The notes under the pieces are model-generated. The model worked only from the letters and a program-made list of their open reading frames with translations. It made no database searches and had not been told where the DNA came from. Shown piece by piece: positions 9,335 to 18,595 of a DNA stretch of 64,000 nt; the stretch's first letter is position 1; every line of letters begins with the position of its first letter. A program made the position numbers and the translations under genes. Source of the stretch: Flavobacterium branchiicola (GTDB lineage Bacteria > Bacteroidota > Bacteroidia > Flavobacteriales > Flavobacteriaceae); the NCBI RefSeq assembly GCF_018383905.1, contig NZ_JAGYWA010000002.1:367363-431362 (forward strand). The letters run 5' to 3'.

Positions 9335-10711
9335 ATGATTAGAATTTCAGTTTTATTTTTAGCTTTTACTTTTTTTGGTTGCGGATCAAATGCCGACAAA
9401 ACAAAAAAGAATACAGGAGAAAATACTTCTGGCGTTGTATTGACAGATGAACAACTTTTAGATGTCGTTCAAAAACAAACCTTTAAATATTTTTGGGATT
9501 ATGCCGAACCAAATTCCGGATTAGGAAGAGAACGTTATCATCCTGATGGGAATTATCCAGACAAAGACCCCCATATTGTAACAACAGGAGGATCTGGTTT
9601 TGGATTAATGGCAATTGTTTCAGGAATGTCAAGAGGTTATGTTACAAAAGAAGAAGGAGTAAAAAGATTAGATAAAATTGCCGATTTTCTTGCAAAAGCA
9701 GATCGTTTTCACGGAGCATGGTCACACTGGATTGACGGAAATACAGGAAAAGTAAAACCATTTGGGACTAAAGATAACGGAGGAGACTTAGTCGAAACCT
9801 CATTTTTAATTTCAGGCATGATTACTGTTCGTGAATATCTGAAAGATGGTTCTGAAAAAGAGAAAGCAGTTGCAAAAAAATACGATGCACTTTGGAAAGG
9901 TGTAGAATGGCAATGGTATACTAATAACAAAAATGTTCTGTACTGGCACTGGTCACCAAACTACGACTGGCAAATGAATTTCCCGCTGGAAGGATACAAC
10001 GAATGTTTAATTACTTATATTTTGGCAGCTTCTTCGCCAACACACGGTATTGATGCAAAAGCATACCATGAAGGCTGGGCAAGAAGTGGCGGAATTGTTT
10101 CTTCAAAAACTAAATATAATATTCCTTTAGTGCTAAAACACAACGGTGCTGAAGAATTTGGCGGGCCATTATTTTGGGCGCATTATTCTTATGTAGGATT
10201 AGATCCTAATCAATTAACAGATAAATATGCAAACTATTGGGATCTGAACGTAAATCAGGTTAAGATCGATTACCAATATTGTTTAGAAAATCCTAAAAAG
10301 TTTAAAGGTTACGGTAAGGATTATTGGGGCTTAACAGCATCTTATTCAAGAAATCCTGACGGTTCAATTGGATATAATGCACACATGCCAAGCAATGATC
10401 AGGACGTAATTTCTCCGACTGCTGCAATTAGTTCAATTGTTTATACGCCAAAAGAATCAATGGCTGTAATACGTAATTTATACGAAAATCATAAAGATAA
10501 AACTTGGGGCGATGCAGGCTTTTATGATGCACTAAGTTTAGGAAATGACAATTGGGTAGCAAAACGCTATTTAGCAATTGATCAGGGCCCGGAAATAGTG
10601 ATGATCGAAAATTACCGTACAGGTTTACTTTGGAAATTATTTATGAATGCTCCGGAAGTAAAACAAGGATTAACAAAACTTGGTTTTAAATCAGGTAAAT
10701 ACGGAATTTAA
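9335..10711 (+). CDS. GH144-type (PF10091) lipoprotein, probable endo-beta-1,2-glucanase
   Basis: A 458-residue lipoprotein (lipobox FFGC, Cys16). The sequence matches the family often labelled 'glucoamylase', which includes the founding GH144 endo-beta-1,2-glucanases: QKQTFKYFWDYAEPNSGLGRE, TTGGSGFGLMAIVSG, HGAWSHWIDGNTGKVKPFG, DNGGDLVETSFLISG, NVLYWHWSPNYDWQMN, GYNECLITYILAASSPTHG, GGPLFWAHYSYVGLDP, WGLTASYSRNPDGSIGY, and IDQGPEIVMIENYRTGLLWKLFM. It should cut beta-1,2-glucan at the cell surface or in the periplasm into sophoro-oligosaccharides. It lies between susD and an esterase plus GH3, with a 6-bp gap to the esterase. Substrate is inferred from family and context, not proven. Confidence 0.85.
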   Translation: MIRISVLFLAFTFFGCGSNADKTKKNTGENTSGVVLTDEQLLDVVQKQTFKYFWDYAEPNSGLGRERYHPDGNYPDKDPHIVTTGGSGFGLMAIVSGMSRGYVTKEEGVKRLDKIADFLAKADRFHGAWSHWIDGNTGKVKPFGTKDNGGDLVETSFLISGMITVREYLKDGSEKEKAVAKKYDALWKGVEWQWYTNNKNVLYWHWSPNYDWQMNFPLEGYNECLITYILAASSPTHGIDAKAYHEGWARSGGIVSSKTKYNIPLVLKHNGAEEFGGPLFWAHYSYVGLDPNQLTDKYANYWDLNVNQVKIDYQYCLENPKKFKGYGKDYWGLTASYSRNPDGSIGYNAHMPSNDQDVISPTAAISSIVYTPKESMAVIRNLYENHKDKTWGDAGFYDALSLGNDNWVAKRYLAIDQGPEIVMIENYRTGLLWKLFMNAPEVKQGLTKLGFKSGKYGI

Positions 10712-10717
10712 TATTCT

Positions 10718-11431
10718 ATGAAGTATAAAGCAGCATTTTTATTTCTGTTCTTTTCTATAATTGTTTTTGGACAAACAGAAACAACCGGAAAAATCAATAC
10801 AGTTATAATGTCTAAATATGAGTTGGGTTATGTTCTACATCGTCCGGCAAATGTTAAGGAGAAAAAGCCCTTAATCGTTTTTATTTCGGGAGATGGAGAA
10901 AAAGGAACCGATCTTGAAAAAGTAAAAATTAACGGTCCTTTAAAATATTTAAAAACGCACCAATTAGACGCTTATGTTTTAGCACCGCAGTGCAAAGAAG
11001 ACGAAAATTGGGATATAGAATCAATTTACCAGCTGATTGTAAAAATTCAGAAGGAAAACAAAATTGATTCTGATAGAATATATGTTACTGGTTTGAGCTC
11101 AGGAGGCTGGGCTTCATGGAATTTGGCTTTTGCACATCCGGATCTATTTGCCGCAAACATACCTGTCGCAGGCTTTGTAGATTTAATTCAGTTAGAAAAA
11201 ACGTGTGAAATAGCCAATATTCCAACCAGAATTTTCCACGGATTATTGGATGATGTGGTAAATGTGAATTATGCAATTGCGATTTACAAGGAATTGAAAA
11301 AATGCAATGCAAAAGATGTAAAGCTGACGATTTTTGATGATGCAAATCACGATAGTTGGACAAAAGTTTATGACAATCAGGAAATATACGACTGGATGTT
11401 TAAACAGAATAAAAAGAATACGAACAAATAA
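10718..11431 (+). CDS. Exported alpha/beta-hydrolase (esterase-like)
   Basis: A 237-residue secreted or periplasmic serine hydrolase with a signal peptide ending VFGQ. The catalytic triad is visible: nucleophile Ser in GLSSGGWASW, Asp in FHGLLDDVVN, and His in DDANHDSW. The fold resembles the phospholipase/carboxylesterase and PHB-depolymerase-like group often found in polysaccharide loci, where members remove acyl groups from sugars. Gaps of 6 bp to the GH144-type gene and 10 bp to the GH3 gene put it firmly in the operon. A role in removing ester substituents (for example succinyl) from the glucan is inference; a general esterase is equally possible. Confidence 0.8.
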   Translation: MKYKAAFLFLFFSIIVFGQTETTGKINTVIMSKYELGYVLHRPANVKEKKPLIVFISGDGEKGTDLEKVKINGPLKYLKTHQLDAYVLAPQCKEDENWDIESIYQLIVKIQKENKIDSDRIYVTGLSSGGWASWNLAFAHPDLFAANIPVAGFVDLIQLEKTCEIANIPTRIFHGLLDDVVNVNYAIAIYKELKKCNAKDVKLTIFDDANHDSWTKVYDNQEIYDWMFKQNKKNTNK

Positions 11432-11441
11432 ATAAAATAGA

Positions 11442-13742
11442 ATGAAAAACAAATTAGTCTTACTTTTTTTAGGATGTGCTGTTTTGGGTTACGCTCAAAA
11501 AAAGAACACAAAGAGTACAGTAAAAATTAAACCTAAGTCGGAGTTTGTAGCAGAGTTAATGTCAAAAATGACATTAGATGAAAAATTAGGGCAATTAAAT
11601 TTACCTACATCAGGAGATATTACAACAGGACAGGCAAACAGCTCCAATGTTGCAAAAAATATTGCTGAAGGTAAAGTAGGAGGTTTGTTCAACATTAAAT
11701 CAGTTCAAAAAATTAAGGAAGTTCAAAAAATTGCGGTTGAAAAAAGCCGTTTAAAAATTCCTTTGCTTTTTGGTATGGATGTTATTCACGGATATGAAAC
11801 AACATTCCCAATTCCGTTAGGATTGTCTTGTACCTGGGATATGGGCTTAATTGAAAGAAGTGCGCAAATTGCTGCAAAAGAAGCTAGTGCAGACGGAATC
11901 AACTGGACATTTTCACCAATGGTAGACATTTCTCGTGATCCGCGTTGGGGAAGAGTTTCTGAAGGTTCAGGAGAAGATCCCTATTTAGGAAGCCAGATTG
12001 CAAAAGCAATGGTTAATGGTTACCAACAACACGATCTTTCTAAAAACAATTCAATTTTAGCTTGTGTTAAACACTTCGCATTATACGGTGCTCCGGAAGG
12101 CGGACGTGATTACAACACAGTTGATATGAGTCACATCAGAATGTTTAATGATTATTTCCCTCCTTACAAAGCAGCTGTTGATGCTGGTGTAGGTTCGGTT
12201 ATGGCTTCTTTCAATGAAATTGACGGAATTCCTGCAACAGGAAATAAATGGTTAATGACAGATATTCTAAGAAAACAATGGGGTTTTAAAGGTTTTGTGG
12301 TAACAGATTTTACAGGAATCCCTGAAATGATCGAGCACGGAATGGGAGATCTTCAACAAGTATCGGCTTTGTCATTAAATGCAGGAGTTGAAATGGATAT
12401 GGTTGGAGAAGGTTTCTTAGGAACTTTGAAAAAATCTTTAGATGAAGGAAAAGTTAAAATCGAAACAATCGATAATGCTGTTAAACTGATCTTAGAAGCA
12501 AAATATGATTTAGGTTTATTCCAGGATCCTTATAAATATTGTGACGAAAAAAGAGCTAAAACTGAAATCTTTACAATGGATAGCCGTAAAGAAGCGCGTG
12601 ATATTGCTGCACAATCTTTAGTATTGTTAAAAAACCAAAATCAGGTATTGCCTCTTAAAAAATCAGGAACTATTGGACTTATCGGACCATTAGCAGATGC
12701 TAAAGAAAATATGCCAGGAACCTGGAGTGTAGCTACAAAAATGGAAAATGCTATTTCATTATTAGCAGGAATCAAAGAAGTGGCGGGAGCAGGAACAAAA
12801 GTTTTATATGCAAAAGGAAGTAACTTAGATTATGATGAAACTTTTGAAACTAACGCAACAATGTTTGGAAAAACATTACACCGTGATGGTCGTTCAAAAG
12901 AAGAATTATTAGCAGAAGCTCTAAAAGTTGCTGAGCAATCAGATGTAATTGTAGCCGCTTTAGGAGAATCTGCAGAAATGAGCGGAGAATCAAGCAGCCG
13001 TACCAACTTAGAAATTCCTCAGGCACAAAAAGATTTATTAAACGCTTTATTAAAAACAGGAAAACCAGTTGTTTTAGTTTTATTCGACGGACGTCCGTTG
13101 GTAATTACAGACGAAGCAAAAACAGTTCCTGCAATCTTAAACGTTTGGTTTGCGGGTACAGAAGCAGGTTACGCTATTGCTGATGTTTTATTTGGAGATG
13201 TAAATCCTTCAGGAAAATTGACTTCAACTTTCCCAAGAAGCGTTGGTCAGTTGCCAATTTATTACGCACACAAAAACACAGGAAGACCACTTTCTAACAC
13301 AGAAGGAAAATTCGAGAAATTCAGATCAAACTATATCGACGAAAGAAACGAAGCTTTATTCCCATTTGGATTTGGTTTAAGTTATACCACTTTTGATTAT
13401 TCAAATTTGAAGATTTCATCTGATAAAATGAATCCAACAGGAAAATTAAAAGTTACAGTTGATTTGGCTAATACAGGAAATTTTGACGGAAAAGAAACAG
13501 TTCAGTTATACCTCAGAGATTTAGTTGGTTCAGTAACAAGACCAGTTAGAGAATTGAAAGGTTTCCAAAAAATAGCACTTAAAAAAGGTGAAAAACAAAC
13601 AGTAAGTTTTGATATTACTGTTGAAGATTTAAAATTTTATAACTCTGATTTACAATTCGTAGCAGAGCCTGGACAGTTTGAAATTTTCGTTGGAGGAAAT
13701 TCAGCTGCCGACAAGAAAGTTAGTTTTGAGTTAACTAAATAG
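11442..13742 (+). CDS. bglX: GH3 beta-glucosidase (BglX-like)
   Basis: A 766-residue exported exo-beta-glucosidase releasing glucose from oligosaccharide ends. It has a signal peptide (ending GYAQ), a GH3 N-terminal barrel (FGMDVIHGYETTFPIPLGLSCTW, FSPMVDISRDPRWGRVSEGSGEDP, CVKHFALYGAPEGGRDYNT), the nucleophile in VVTDFTGIP (Asp289), the GH3 C-terminal domain with MSGESSSR (Glu516, likely acid/base), and a fibronectin-III-like tail (ETVQLYLRDLVGSVTRPVRELKGFQ). All domains are complete. As the last gene of the operon it would finish degradation of the sophoro-oligosaccharides made by the GH144-type enzyme. A broader beta-glucosidase activity cannot be excluded. Confidence 0.93.
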   Translation: MKNKLVLLFLGCAVLGYAQKKNTKSTVKIKPKSEFVAELMSKMTLDEKLGQLNLPTSGDITTGQANSSNVAKNIAEGKVGGLFNIKSVQKIKEVQKIAVEKSRLKIPLLFGMDVIHGYETTFPIPLGLSCTWDMGLIERSAQIAAKEASADGINWTFSPMVDISRDPRWGRVSEGSGEDPYLGSQIAKAMVNGYQQHDLSKNNSILACVKHFALYGAPEGGRDYNTVDMSHIRMFNDYFPPYKAAVDAGVGSVMASFNEIDGIPATGNKWLMTDILRKQWGFKGFVVTDFTGIPEMIEHGMGDLQQVSALSLNAGVEMDMVGEGFLGTLKKSLDEGKVKIETIDNAVKLILEAKYDLGLFQDPYKYCDEKRAKTEIFTMDSRKEARDIAAQSLVLLKNQNQVLPLKKSGTIGLIGPLADAKENMPGTWSVATKMENAISLLAGIKEVAGAGTKVLYAKGSNLDYDETFETNATMFGKTLHRDGRSKEELLAEALKVAEQSDVIVAALGESAEMSGESSSRTNLEIPQAQKDLLNALLKTGKPVVLVLFDGRPLVITDEAKTVPAILNVWFAGTEAGYAIADVLFGDVNPSGKLTSTFPRSVGQLPIYYAHKNTGRPLSNTEGKFEKFRSNYIDERNEALFPFGFGLSYTTFDYSNLKISSDKMNPTGKLKVTVDLANTGNFDGKETVQLYLRDLVGSVTRPVRELKGFQKIALKKGEKQTVSFDITVEDLKFYNSDLQFVAEPGQFEIFVGGNSAADKKVSFELTK

Positions 13743-13763
13743 TTGGTTTATTGATTAGTAATT

Positions 13764-13797
13764 AGCCCTTCGTGTTGGTTAGCGAAGGGCTTTTTTT
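13764..13797 (+). terminator. Strong terminator after the GH3 gene
   Basis: Stem AGCCCTTCG / CGAAGGGCT (13764-13772 with 13783-13791), 10-nt loop, then seven T. It closes the susC-to-GH3 operon. Confidence 0.9.
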
Positions 13798-13831
13798 CTA
13801 GTATAAAGCTCGCTTTTAATTTCTAAATCGT

Positions 13832-14605
13832 ATGAATACTTTTAAAATAACTTCATTAGTTCTGTTAGTAGTTTTTTCTTCCTGCAGTGTACAAAAGAAT
13901 GGCATTGTAGCACATCGTGGTGCCTGGAAAAAAAATAATATGCCCGAAAACTCCATAGCATCTCTAAGACATGCCATCGATTTAAATTTGACAGGATCAG
14001 AGTTTGACGTTTGGAGAACCGCAGATGATTCACTTGTCATCAATCACGATGCACATTACAATAAATTGCTTATTGAAGAAACCAATTACGCAGATTTACA
14101 AAAGTTTAAATTGTCTAATGGTGAAAAGTTGCCAACGTTACACGAATACATTTCAGAAGGAATAAAAAATAATAAAAATACTCTTTTGGTTTGCGAAATC
14201 AAACCTTCGGAAATCAGTAAAGAAAGAGGACAAAAAACGGGTGTAGCAGCTGTCGAAACCATTAAAAAATTAAAAGCCGATAAAAATACCTGCTACATCA
14301 GTTTTGATTATGATATTCTAAAACAAATCAGAGCGATTGATTCCAAAACATCATTGCAATATCTGGAAGGAAATAAATCTCCAAAGGAAGTTAAAGCAGA
14401 CAAAATTAATGGTGTTGATTATCATTATTCCGTTTTCAAAAAACATCCGGAATGGATTAAGGAAGCAAAAGACAACAATATTATTCTAAACGCCTGGACA
14501 GTAAATGAAGCGGCAGATATGGATTGGATTATTGATCATAAATTCAATTATATCACTACAAATGAACCGGAGCTTTTGCAGGAGAGAATAAACAAGAAAA
14601 AGTAA
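13832..14605 (+). CDS. Glycerophosphodiester phosphodiesterase lipoprotein
   Basis: A 257-residue lipoprotein (FSSC, Cys18) with a single GDPD domain of the usual length. Key residues are present: AHRGAWKKNNMPENS (catalytic His and Arg, metal Glu), GSEFDVWRTADDSLVINHDAHYN (Glu/Asp metal ligands, second catalytic His), CEIKPS, and a C-terminal NAWTVNEAADMDWIIDHKFNYITTNEP. The family hydrolyses glycerophosphodiesters to glycerol-3-phosphate and an alcohol. Its place just after the glucan operon is suggestive, because periplasmic beta-1,2-glucans of Proteobacteria often carry phosphoglycerol. Removing that group here is inference; phospholipid scavenging is the default alternative. It is 25 bp ahead of the GH43-like gene, so the two form one unit. 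Confidence 0.9.
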   Translation: MNTFKITSLVLLVVFSSCSVQKNGIVAHRGAWKKNNMPENSIASLRHAIDLNLTGSEFDVWRTADDSLVINHDAHYNKLLIEETNYADLQKFKLSNGEKLPTLHEYISEGIKNNKNTLLVCEIKPSEISKERGQKTGVAAVETIKKLKADKNTCYISFDYDILKQIRAIDSKTSLQYLEGNKSPKEVKADKINGVDYHYSVFKKHPEWIKEAKDNNIILNAWTVNEAADMDWIIDHKFNYITTNEPELLQERINKKK

Positions 14606-14630
14606 TTGCATTACAAAAACAAACCAAATC

Positions 14631-16562
14631 ATGAAAAAAATATATAAACAGTTTACATTGCCCGTTATATTGTTTGCGCTGTTTTTTAACAACAATATTC
14701 AGGCTCAAAATCTGGCTCTTCCGGGTAAAACGGAATGGTTTGATCCAAATAAGCCAGCGACGACTTATTGTAATCCAATCAATATTGGCTACAATTATAC
14801 AACTCACAATCATAACGGAATTCCGGAATCCCGCCGTTCAAGTGCAGATCCGGTAATTATTACTTACAAAGGCGAATATTACTTGTTTGCGACCAATCAG
14901 GCTGGTTTCTTTTGGAGTAAAGACATGTCAGACTGGAATTTTGTTTACGGAAGTTTTCAGAGACAACCTGGCGATGATGACCAGTGCGCACCAGCTGCGT
15001 GGGTTGTAAACGATACCTTATTTTACGTTGGTTCAACTTGGAAAAGAGACCATCCAATCTGGAAAACTGCCGATCCAAAATCAGGAAGATGGACACGTCA
15101 CGTAAACAAAGCCATGTTACCAACCTGGGATCCTGCCATTTTTCAGGATGACGACAAAAAAGTCTATATGTATTATGGATCAAGCGGAAAATTACCACTT
15201 GTAGGTACAGAAGTCGATTATAATACCTGGCTGCCAAAAGGAAATCAGGCAGATTATGCAGAATTATACAAAGCGACAGAAGTAGAAGATATTCAGCGTC
15301 CGTACGGTCAAATAAAAGAAGTTGTAGGTTTAGATCCTGCAAATCATGGCTGGGAGCGTTTTGGTCCTAATAATGATATGGAACCGGCTCCGTGGGGGAA
15401 TTTTATTGAAGGAGCCTGGATGACCAAACACAACGGAAAATATTATATGCAATATGGTGCGCCAGCAACTGAGTTTAAAGGCTATGCAAATGGTGTGCAT
15501 GTAGGTGATAATCCGTTAGGGCCTTTTACTTATCAAAAACATAATCCGATGTCATACAAACCAGGCGGATTTGTAATTGGTGCCGGACACGGAAATACTT
15601 TTGCAGATAACTATGGAAATTACTGGAATACCGGAACGTGTAAAATCTCTATTAAAGATCGTTTTGAACGTCGTATTGATATGTTCCCTGCCGGATTTGA
15701 TAAAGATGATGTAATGTATTCTATTACGGCTTATGGCGATTTTCCAACCGTTCTACCAACCAGTGAGAGAAATCAGGAAAAAGGAGCTTCAAAAGGCTGG
15801 ATGTTGCTTTCGTATAAAAAACCGGTTACAGTTTCTTCTTCGGAGGATTGTATGGAAGTCGAAACCCATAGAATGGATAATGGAGGGAAAAAAGTGTACG
15901 AGAAGTTTTGCTACGGTGCAAATAATTTAACAGATGAAAATATTCAGACGTATTGGTCGGCAAAAACAGATGCTCCCGGAGAATGGCTGCAACTTGATTT
16001 AGGACGATCAATGGATATAAATGCCCTTCAGATCAATTATGCCGATCATAAAGCAACTCAGTACAATAAAGCAATGGATATTTATTATCAATATAAAATC
16101 TTTATGTCTGATGATGCTCAAAACTGGACATTGGTCGTAGATAAATCTCAAAATACGAAAGATGTTCCTCACGATTATGTAGAATTGACAAAATCATTTA
16201 AGGCGCGTTACATCAAAATGGTAAATATTCATAATGCATCCGGATTATTTGCAATCTCAGATTTCAGAGTTTTCGGAAACGGATTAGAAGCCAAACCAAA
16301 AGCAGTTTCTAATTTTAAAGTGGCGAGAAATGCTAAAGATTCAAGAAATGCAATGATTAGCTGGAAAAAACAGACAGATGCTATTGGATATAATATTTAT
16401 TACGGAATCAGCCCTGATAAATTGTACAACAGTATTATGGTTTATGACGAAAGCTCATACGATTTTAGAGGATTAGATAAAGGCACAAAATATTATTTTA
16501 CAATTGAACCATTCAATGAAAATGGAATTGGTACAAAAACTAAAATTATAGAAGTGAAATAG
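14631..16562 (+). CDS. GH43-like glycoside hydrolase with F5/8-type C and FN3-like domains
   Basis: A 643-residue exported enzyme (signal peptide ending IQAQ). Residues about 65-370 form a five-bladed GH43-like propeller with all three acidic positions visible: RRSSADPVII (Asp), WDPAIFQDDDKKVYMYYG (Asp) and FIEGAWMTKHNGKYYMQYG (Glu). About 395-550 is a discoidin (F5/8 type C) domain (LTDENIQTYWSA, GEWLQLDLGRSMDINALQINYADH, FKARYIKMVN), and about 555-643 is a fibronectin-III-like domain (ISWKKQTDAIGYNIYYG). The domain order suggests carbohydrate binding. GH43 enzymes usually act on arabinose, xylose or galactose linkages, so the substrate does not obviously fit the beta-1,2-glucan model. It is co-transcribed with the GDPD gene. 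Confidence 0.85.
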   Translation: MKKIYKQFTLPVILFALFFNNNIQAQNLALPGKTEWFDPNKPATTYCNPINIGYNYTTHNHNGIPESRRSSADPVIITYKGEYYLFATNQAGFFWSKDMSDWNFVYGSFQRQPGDDDQCAPAAWVVNDTLFYVGSTWKRDHPIWKTADPKSGRWTRHVNKAMLPTWDPAIFQDDDKKVYMYYGSSGKLPLVGTEVDYNTWLPKGNQADYAELYKATEVEDIQRPYGQIKEVVGLDPANHGWERFGPNNDMEPAPWGNFIEGAWMTKHNGKYYMQYGAPATEFKGYANGVHVGDNPLGPFTYQKHNPMSYKPGGFVIGAGHGNTFADNYGNYWNTGTCKISIKDRFERRIDMFPAGFDKDDVMYSITAYGDFPTVLPTSERNQEKGASKGWMLLSYKKPVTVSSSEDCMEVETHRMDNGGKKVYEKFCYGANNLTDENIQTYWSAKTDAPGEWLQLDLGRSMDINALQINYADHKATQYNKAMDIYYQYKIFMSDDAQNWTLVVDKSQNTKDVPHDYVELTKSFKARYIKMVNIHNASGLFAISDFRVFGNGLEAKPKAVSNFKVARNAKDSRNAMISWKKQTDAIGYNIYYGISPDKLYNSIMVYDESSYDFRGLDKGTKYYFTIEPFNENGIGTKTKIIEVK

Positions 16563-16587
16563 ATTTTAGCCTATAAACTTATAAAGA

Positions 16588-16630
16588 CCTTGATTGCAAA
16601 CAAAATAATTTGCAATCAAGGTTTTTTTTT
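16588..16630 (+). terminator. Terminator after the GH43-like gene
   Basis: Perfect 13-bp stem CCTTGATTGCAAA / TTTGCAATCAAGG (16588-16600 with 16609-16621), 8-nt loop, then nine T. Confidence 0.95.
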
Positions 16631-16711
16631 GAGAAAAGGTGAAACAAAAACTCTTACACGTCTGAAGAATTTTGTTCCTTTGTGAAAACAACCCAAAAAC
16701 GGAATAAACCT

Positions 16712-18100
16712 ATGAAAAAAACGATTCTTTTAACCGCAATAGTTTTAAGCGGATTAACATCTTTTGCGCAGTCAAATGATGAAAAGAACATTAAATTATT
16801 TTATAAAAAAGCTTTAACCGAAGCTAAATGCTACACTTGGTTAGAATATTTGTCAAATGATATCGGAAGCCGTCTGTCAGGATCAGCAACTGCAGAGCAG
16901 GCAGTTCAGTATACTAAAACGCAATTAGAAAGTTTAGGACTGGACAAAGTTTACCTGCAGGAAGTTATGGTACCGCACTGGGTACGTGGCGCCAAAGAAA
17001 CAGCTTTTATTTTAGACAATAAAACCAAAACGGCTGTGCCAATTTGTGCTTTAGGAGGTTCAGTTGCAACAGCAAAAACAGGACTTACTGCAGAGATAAT
17101 AGAAGTTCAGGGCATCAAAGAACTGGAAGCACTTGGAGATAAAGTAAAAGGAAAAATTGTGTTTTACAACAGACCAATGAATCCTGAAAACATCGAAACA
17201 TTTACCTCTTACGGAGCATGTGTTGATCAAAGATATGCCGGAGCAAAAGAAGCGGCAAAACTAGGCGCAGTAGGAACAATTGTTCGTTCGATGAATTTAC
17301 GTTTGGATGATTTTCCACACACAGGAGCACAGAGCTACGGAGATTTACCAAAAGAGCAATATATTCCAACAGCAGCGATTAGTACAAACGGAGCAGAATT
17401 GTTAAGTGCGAGTTTAAAACGTAACCCGTCTTTAAAATTTTATTTCAAACAATCTTGTGAAACTTTGCCGGATGTTAAGTCTTATAATGTAATCGGAGAA
17501 TTAACAGGAACAGTAACTCCGGAAAACATTATGGTCGTTGGAGGACACTTAGATTCCTGGGATTTAGCTGATGGTTCTCATGATGATGGAGCAGGAGTAG
17601 TACAAAGTATGGAGGTAATTCGTATTTTGAAAAACTTAAACTACAAACCTAAAAATACCATTCGTGTAGTATTGTTTATGAACGAAGAAAATGGAGGAAA
17701 AGGTGGAGCGAAATATGAAGAAGTTTCTAAGCAAAAGAAAGAGAATCACATTTTTGCATTAGAAAGTGATTCAGGCGGATTTTCACCACGCGGATTTTCA
17801 ATTGAAGCTGATGATGCCAATTTAAAAAAGATACAAGGATACAGAGATCTTTTTGAGCCTTATTTAGTACATAGTTTTACAATTGGCCACGCAGGTTCAG
17901 ATATTAATCATTTGACGTCTCAGGCAATCGTTAAAGCGGGTTTAAAACCAGATTCACAACGTTATTTTGATTACCACCACGCAGCAAATGATAAATTTGA
18001 CGCTATCAACAAAAGAGAGTTAGAACTTGGTGCTGCAACAATGACTGCATTAATGTATTTATTAGACCAAAACGGAATCGAAACAAAAAAAGCAAATTAA
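16712..18100 (+). CDS. Exported M28-family metallopeptidase (carboxypeptidase Q-like)
   Basis: A 462-residue zinc peptidase secreted with a signal peptide ending SFAQ. Metal and catalytic residues of the M28 fold are visible: GGHLDSWD (His, Asp), the catalytic Glu pair in FMNEENGGKG, Asp in LESDSGGFSP, and His in DYHHAANDKFDAI. The region about 120-255 is the apical/PA-like insertion. Length fits carboxypeptidase Q-like aminopeptidases. A GTG at 16682 is open ten codons earlier, but the ATG at 16712 gives a clean signal peptide. It is a single-gene unit bounded by two terminators, unrelated to the sugar locus. Confidence 0.92.
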   Translation: MKKTILLTAIVLSGLTSFAQSNDEKNIKLFYKKALTEAKCYTWLEYLSNDIGSRLSGSATAEQAVQYTKTQLESLGLDKVYLQEVMVPHWVRGAKETAFILDNKTKTAVPICALGGSVATAKTGLTAEIIEVQGIKELEALGDKVKGKIVFYNRPMNPENIETFTSYGACVDQRYAGAKEAAKLGAVGTIVRSMNLRLDDFPHTGAQSYGDLPKEQYIPTAAISTNGAELLSASLKRNPSLKFYFKQSCETLPDVKSYNVIGELTGTVTPENIMVVGGHLDSWDLADGSHDDGAGVVQSMEVIRILKNLNYKPKNTIRVVLFMNEENGGKGGAKYEEVSKQKKENHIFALESDSGGFSPRGFSIEADDANLKKIQGYRDLFEPYLVHSFTIGHAGSDINHLTSQAIVKAGLKPDSQRYFDYHHAANDKFDAINKRELELGAATMTALMYLLDQNGIETKKAN

Positions 18101-18137
18101 GATTTTTAAATAAATTTGAAAAGCCACAAATTTGAAC

Positions 18138-18178
18138 ATGCCCCAAAAAGTTAAAAACTATTTGGGGCATTTTTTTTT
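18138..18178 (+). terminator. Terminator after the M28 peptidase
   Basis: Stem ATGCCCCAAA / TTTGGGGCAT (18138-18147 with 18161-18170) followed by T run. Confidence 0.92.
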
Positions 18179-18185
18179 GTACTTA

Positions 18186-18240
18186 ATTCCGTAGGAATGT
18201 GTCATATTGTAGCGACGGATTTCAATCCGTCAGAGCAGGT
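18186..18240. repeat. Short intergenic inverted-repeat element
   Basis: Contains an 8-bp inverted repeat GACGGATT / AATCCGTC with a 2-nt loop (18214-18231), preceded by the palindrome-like ATTCC..GGAAT (near 18186-18198). It lies between convergent transcription units. It resembles dispersed Flavobacterium intergenic elements, from memory only. Confidence 0.45.
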
Positions 18241-18285
18241 GTAAATTATCCGAAAATCCAATTGGGACAAATCATATAGTAAGAA

Positions 18286-18591
18286 TCAAGATTTCATCGC
18301 AATCAAATAATAAAAAAAGGCAATAGGAATATTCGATAACAAAATCAAAATTTTAATGCCAATAACTTTTCGTTGCTGAGGCAGATGAATAAAACGATCT
18401 GTTAAATGAACAAGCATAATTGTATTGACAATGATGGCACCTAAAGCAAATGGCCAGCCAATTACTAAAACAGTCGGACTTTCATTTGAAAGAATATAAA
18501 GAAGCATTAAAACTGTACTGATGATAAATGAACCAACAGCTAACTCGGTTGATTCTTTTTCTTCAAAAGGGTTGTCGTTAAGCGTTTTCAT
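18286..18591 (-). CDS. Small three-helix membrane protein, unknown function
   Basis: A 101-residue protein with a short charged N-terminus (DNPFEEKESTE) and three hydrophobic segments at about 17-36, 41-62 and 79-97. I do not recognise a family. The stop of the preceding Coq4-like gene is 4 bp upstream, so they share a transcript and may work together at the membrane. Confidence 0.7.
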   Translation of the reverse strand: MKTLNDNPFEEKESTELAVGSFIISTVLMLLYILSNESPTVLVIGWPFALGAIIVNTIMLVHLTDRFIHLPQQRKVIGIKILILLSNIPIAFFYYLIAMKS

Positions 18592-18595
18592 AATT

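Noticed and set aside
9335..10711. Annotation as a starch glucoamylase
   Set aside because: The Pfam nickname is misleading; the sequence is of the GH144 type and no alpha-glucan enzymes are nearby.
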